From NCBI GenBank assembly GCA_027451785.1, contig DAIDIS010000058.1, forward strand, positions 1-6,830: a DNA stretch of 6,830 nucleotides, given 5' to 3'. A program made the translations under genes and the position numbers. This DNA comes from Acidimicrobiales bacterium (GTDB lineage Bacteria; Actinomycetota; Acidimicrobiia; Acidimicrobiales; JAKAVM01). Positions 6,165 through 6,830 of this stretch are shown here, one piece after another. The number at the start of each line of letters is the position of its first letter. The first letter of the stretch is position 1. Below the pieces are notes generated by a model. It was not told where the DNA came from. It saw nothing but the letters and a program-made list of their open reading frames with translations, and ran no database searches.

Positions 6165-6830
6165 TTAGATGGATCCGAAGGTTATGGCGCCTTGGGCAGG
6201 CTCGGAAGTCATGGGCTCGGCCTTTTCGTTCGCTACCTCGACCTTTTCGTTTGATCTCCGATCCGTGATCACGAGGTCCCGCCCGGCATCTTTGGCCCTG
6301 TAAAGAGCTGAGTCCGCTCTCTGGAGAACGTGGTCCATGTCCTCTTCGCCGTCCCACTGGGCTACTCCGCATGACAGCGTGGATCTCCTGCCGGAGTCAT
6401 CTGGAACTGCATAGAGAACCCTCACTTTTTCCACCAGCGAGACTGCGCCCGCAAGGTCCGTACCGGGAAGTACCAGGCAGAACTCCTCGCCCCCATATCG
6501 GGCGGCCAGGTCCTGGTCCCTGATCGACGACCGGATAAGAGCTGCAAGGCGTCTCAGCATGTTGTCTCCCGCCAAGTGACCGTGGGTGTCGTTGTAGGAC
6601 TTGAAATTGTCAAGGTCGATCATGACCACCGACAACTCCTCGCCGTTTCTTCTTGCTCTGGCCAGAAGGTGCTCAAGAACCTCAAAAAGAGCACGGCGGT
6701 TCTGCAGCCCGGTAAGCGGGTCTGTTCGTGACTGGGTGTATAGCTCGTCTGCGACTCTTTCCAGCTCTACGTATAGCCCTCGGGTCTCTTCGACCGTGAA
6801 GATATGCCTTGCGGTGGACATGAACACGAG
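6165..6830 (-). CDS. Diguanylate cyclase (GGDEF domain), N-terminus beyond window
   Basis: This is the C-terminal part of an enzyme that makes cyclic di-GMP from two GTP. In residue numbers from the GTG at 6827, a helical linker (about 12-33, likely coiled coil) leads into the GGDEF domain: DPLTGLQNRR (36-45), the metal/substrate segment DLDNFKSYND (71-80), inhibitory I-site RDQD (103-106) exactly five residues before the active-site loop GGEEF (112-116), then the conserved ADSALYRAKDAGRD (171-184). The I-site predicts product inhibition. The frame stays open through the right edge, and the linker normally follows a sensor domain (PAS, GAF or membrane segment), so the true start is probably outside; the GTG 6827 and ATG 6821 starts are only internal candidates. 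A polar tail of about 35 residues with a short repeat follows the domain. The gene is convergent with the sulfotransferase, with no visible regulatory link. Confidence 0.92.
   Translation of the reverse strand, partial: LVFMSTARHIFTVEETRGLYVELERVADELYTQSRTDPLTGLQNRRALFEVLEHLLARARRNGEELSVVMIDLDNFKSYNDTHGHLAGDNMLRRLAALIRSSIRDQDLAARYGGEEFCLVLPGTDLAGAVSLVEKVRVLYAVPDDSGRRSTLSCGVAQWDGEEDMDHVLQRADSALYRAKDAGRDLVITDRRSNEKVEVANEKAEPMTSEPAQGAITFGSI
6216..6251 (-). repeat. Short direct repeat in the GGDEF protein tail
   Basis: CTCGGCCTTTTCGTT (6216-6230) recurs as CTCGACCTTTTCGTT (6237-6251), 14 of 15 bases equal with a 21-nt period. Because the period is a multiple of three, the reading frame is kept and the tail carries two NEK(V/A)E units. 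It looks like a small slippage duplication in a disordered tail. Confidence 0.55.

Overview
The window reads as an ordinary chromosomal stretch of a moderate-GC (mid-50s percent by spot counts) actinobacterium. The evidence is the protein families: a SDR resembling the C-terminal domain of mycobacterial EphD, a MerR regulator with an actinobacterial-type N-terminus, and a PIG-L/LmbE deacetylase related to the mycothiol enzymes MshB and Mca. GTG and TTG starts are frequent, and one gene looks leaderless. An Acidimicrobiia-like or other non-streptomycete lineage is possible, but the sequence alone does not prove it. I see no transposase, integrase, CRISPR array, tRNA or rRNA.

Layout. (1) 1-893, +: 3' part of an Ala/Ser-rich secreted lipoprotein of unknown function. 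(2) 946-2364, +: complete ABC1/UbiB (AarF) atypical kinase with a TTG start, 52 nt downstream of gene 1 and possibly cotranscribed with it. (3) 2423-3289, -: classical SDR oxidoreductase, convergent with the kinase. (4) 3375-4121, +: MerR-family regulator, divergent from the SDR. A near-perfect 26-bp palindrome (3351-3376) lies between them. It holds a consensus -10 for the SDR and a -10 placed for leaderless translation of the regulator. (5) 4195-5034, -: PIG-L zinc deacetylase, convergent with the regulator. (6) 5189-6112, +: PAPS-type sulfotransferase, divergent from the deacetylase. (7) 6165-6830, -: C-terminal part of a diguanylate cyclase (GGDEF), convergent with the sulfotransferase and running off the right edge.

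How they may work together. Two divergent pairs stand out. The SDR/MerR pair looks like a regulator and its target sharing one operator, probably responding to a lipophilic or redox metabolite. The deacetylase/sulfotransferase pair could modify the same amino-sugar glycoconjugate (deacetylation, then sulfation of the exposed amine or another position). This is inferred from family chemistry and adjacency only. No clearly novel multi-gene system is visible. The compact SDR/MerR promoter-operator and the deacetylase-sulfotransferase pairing are the items most worth a second look.
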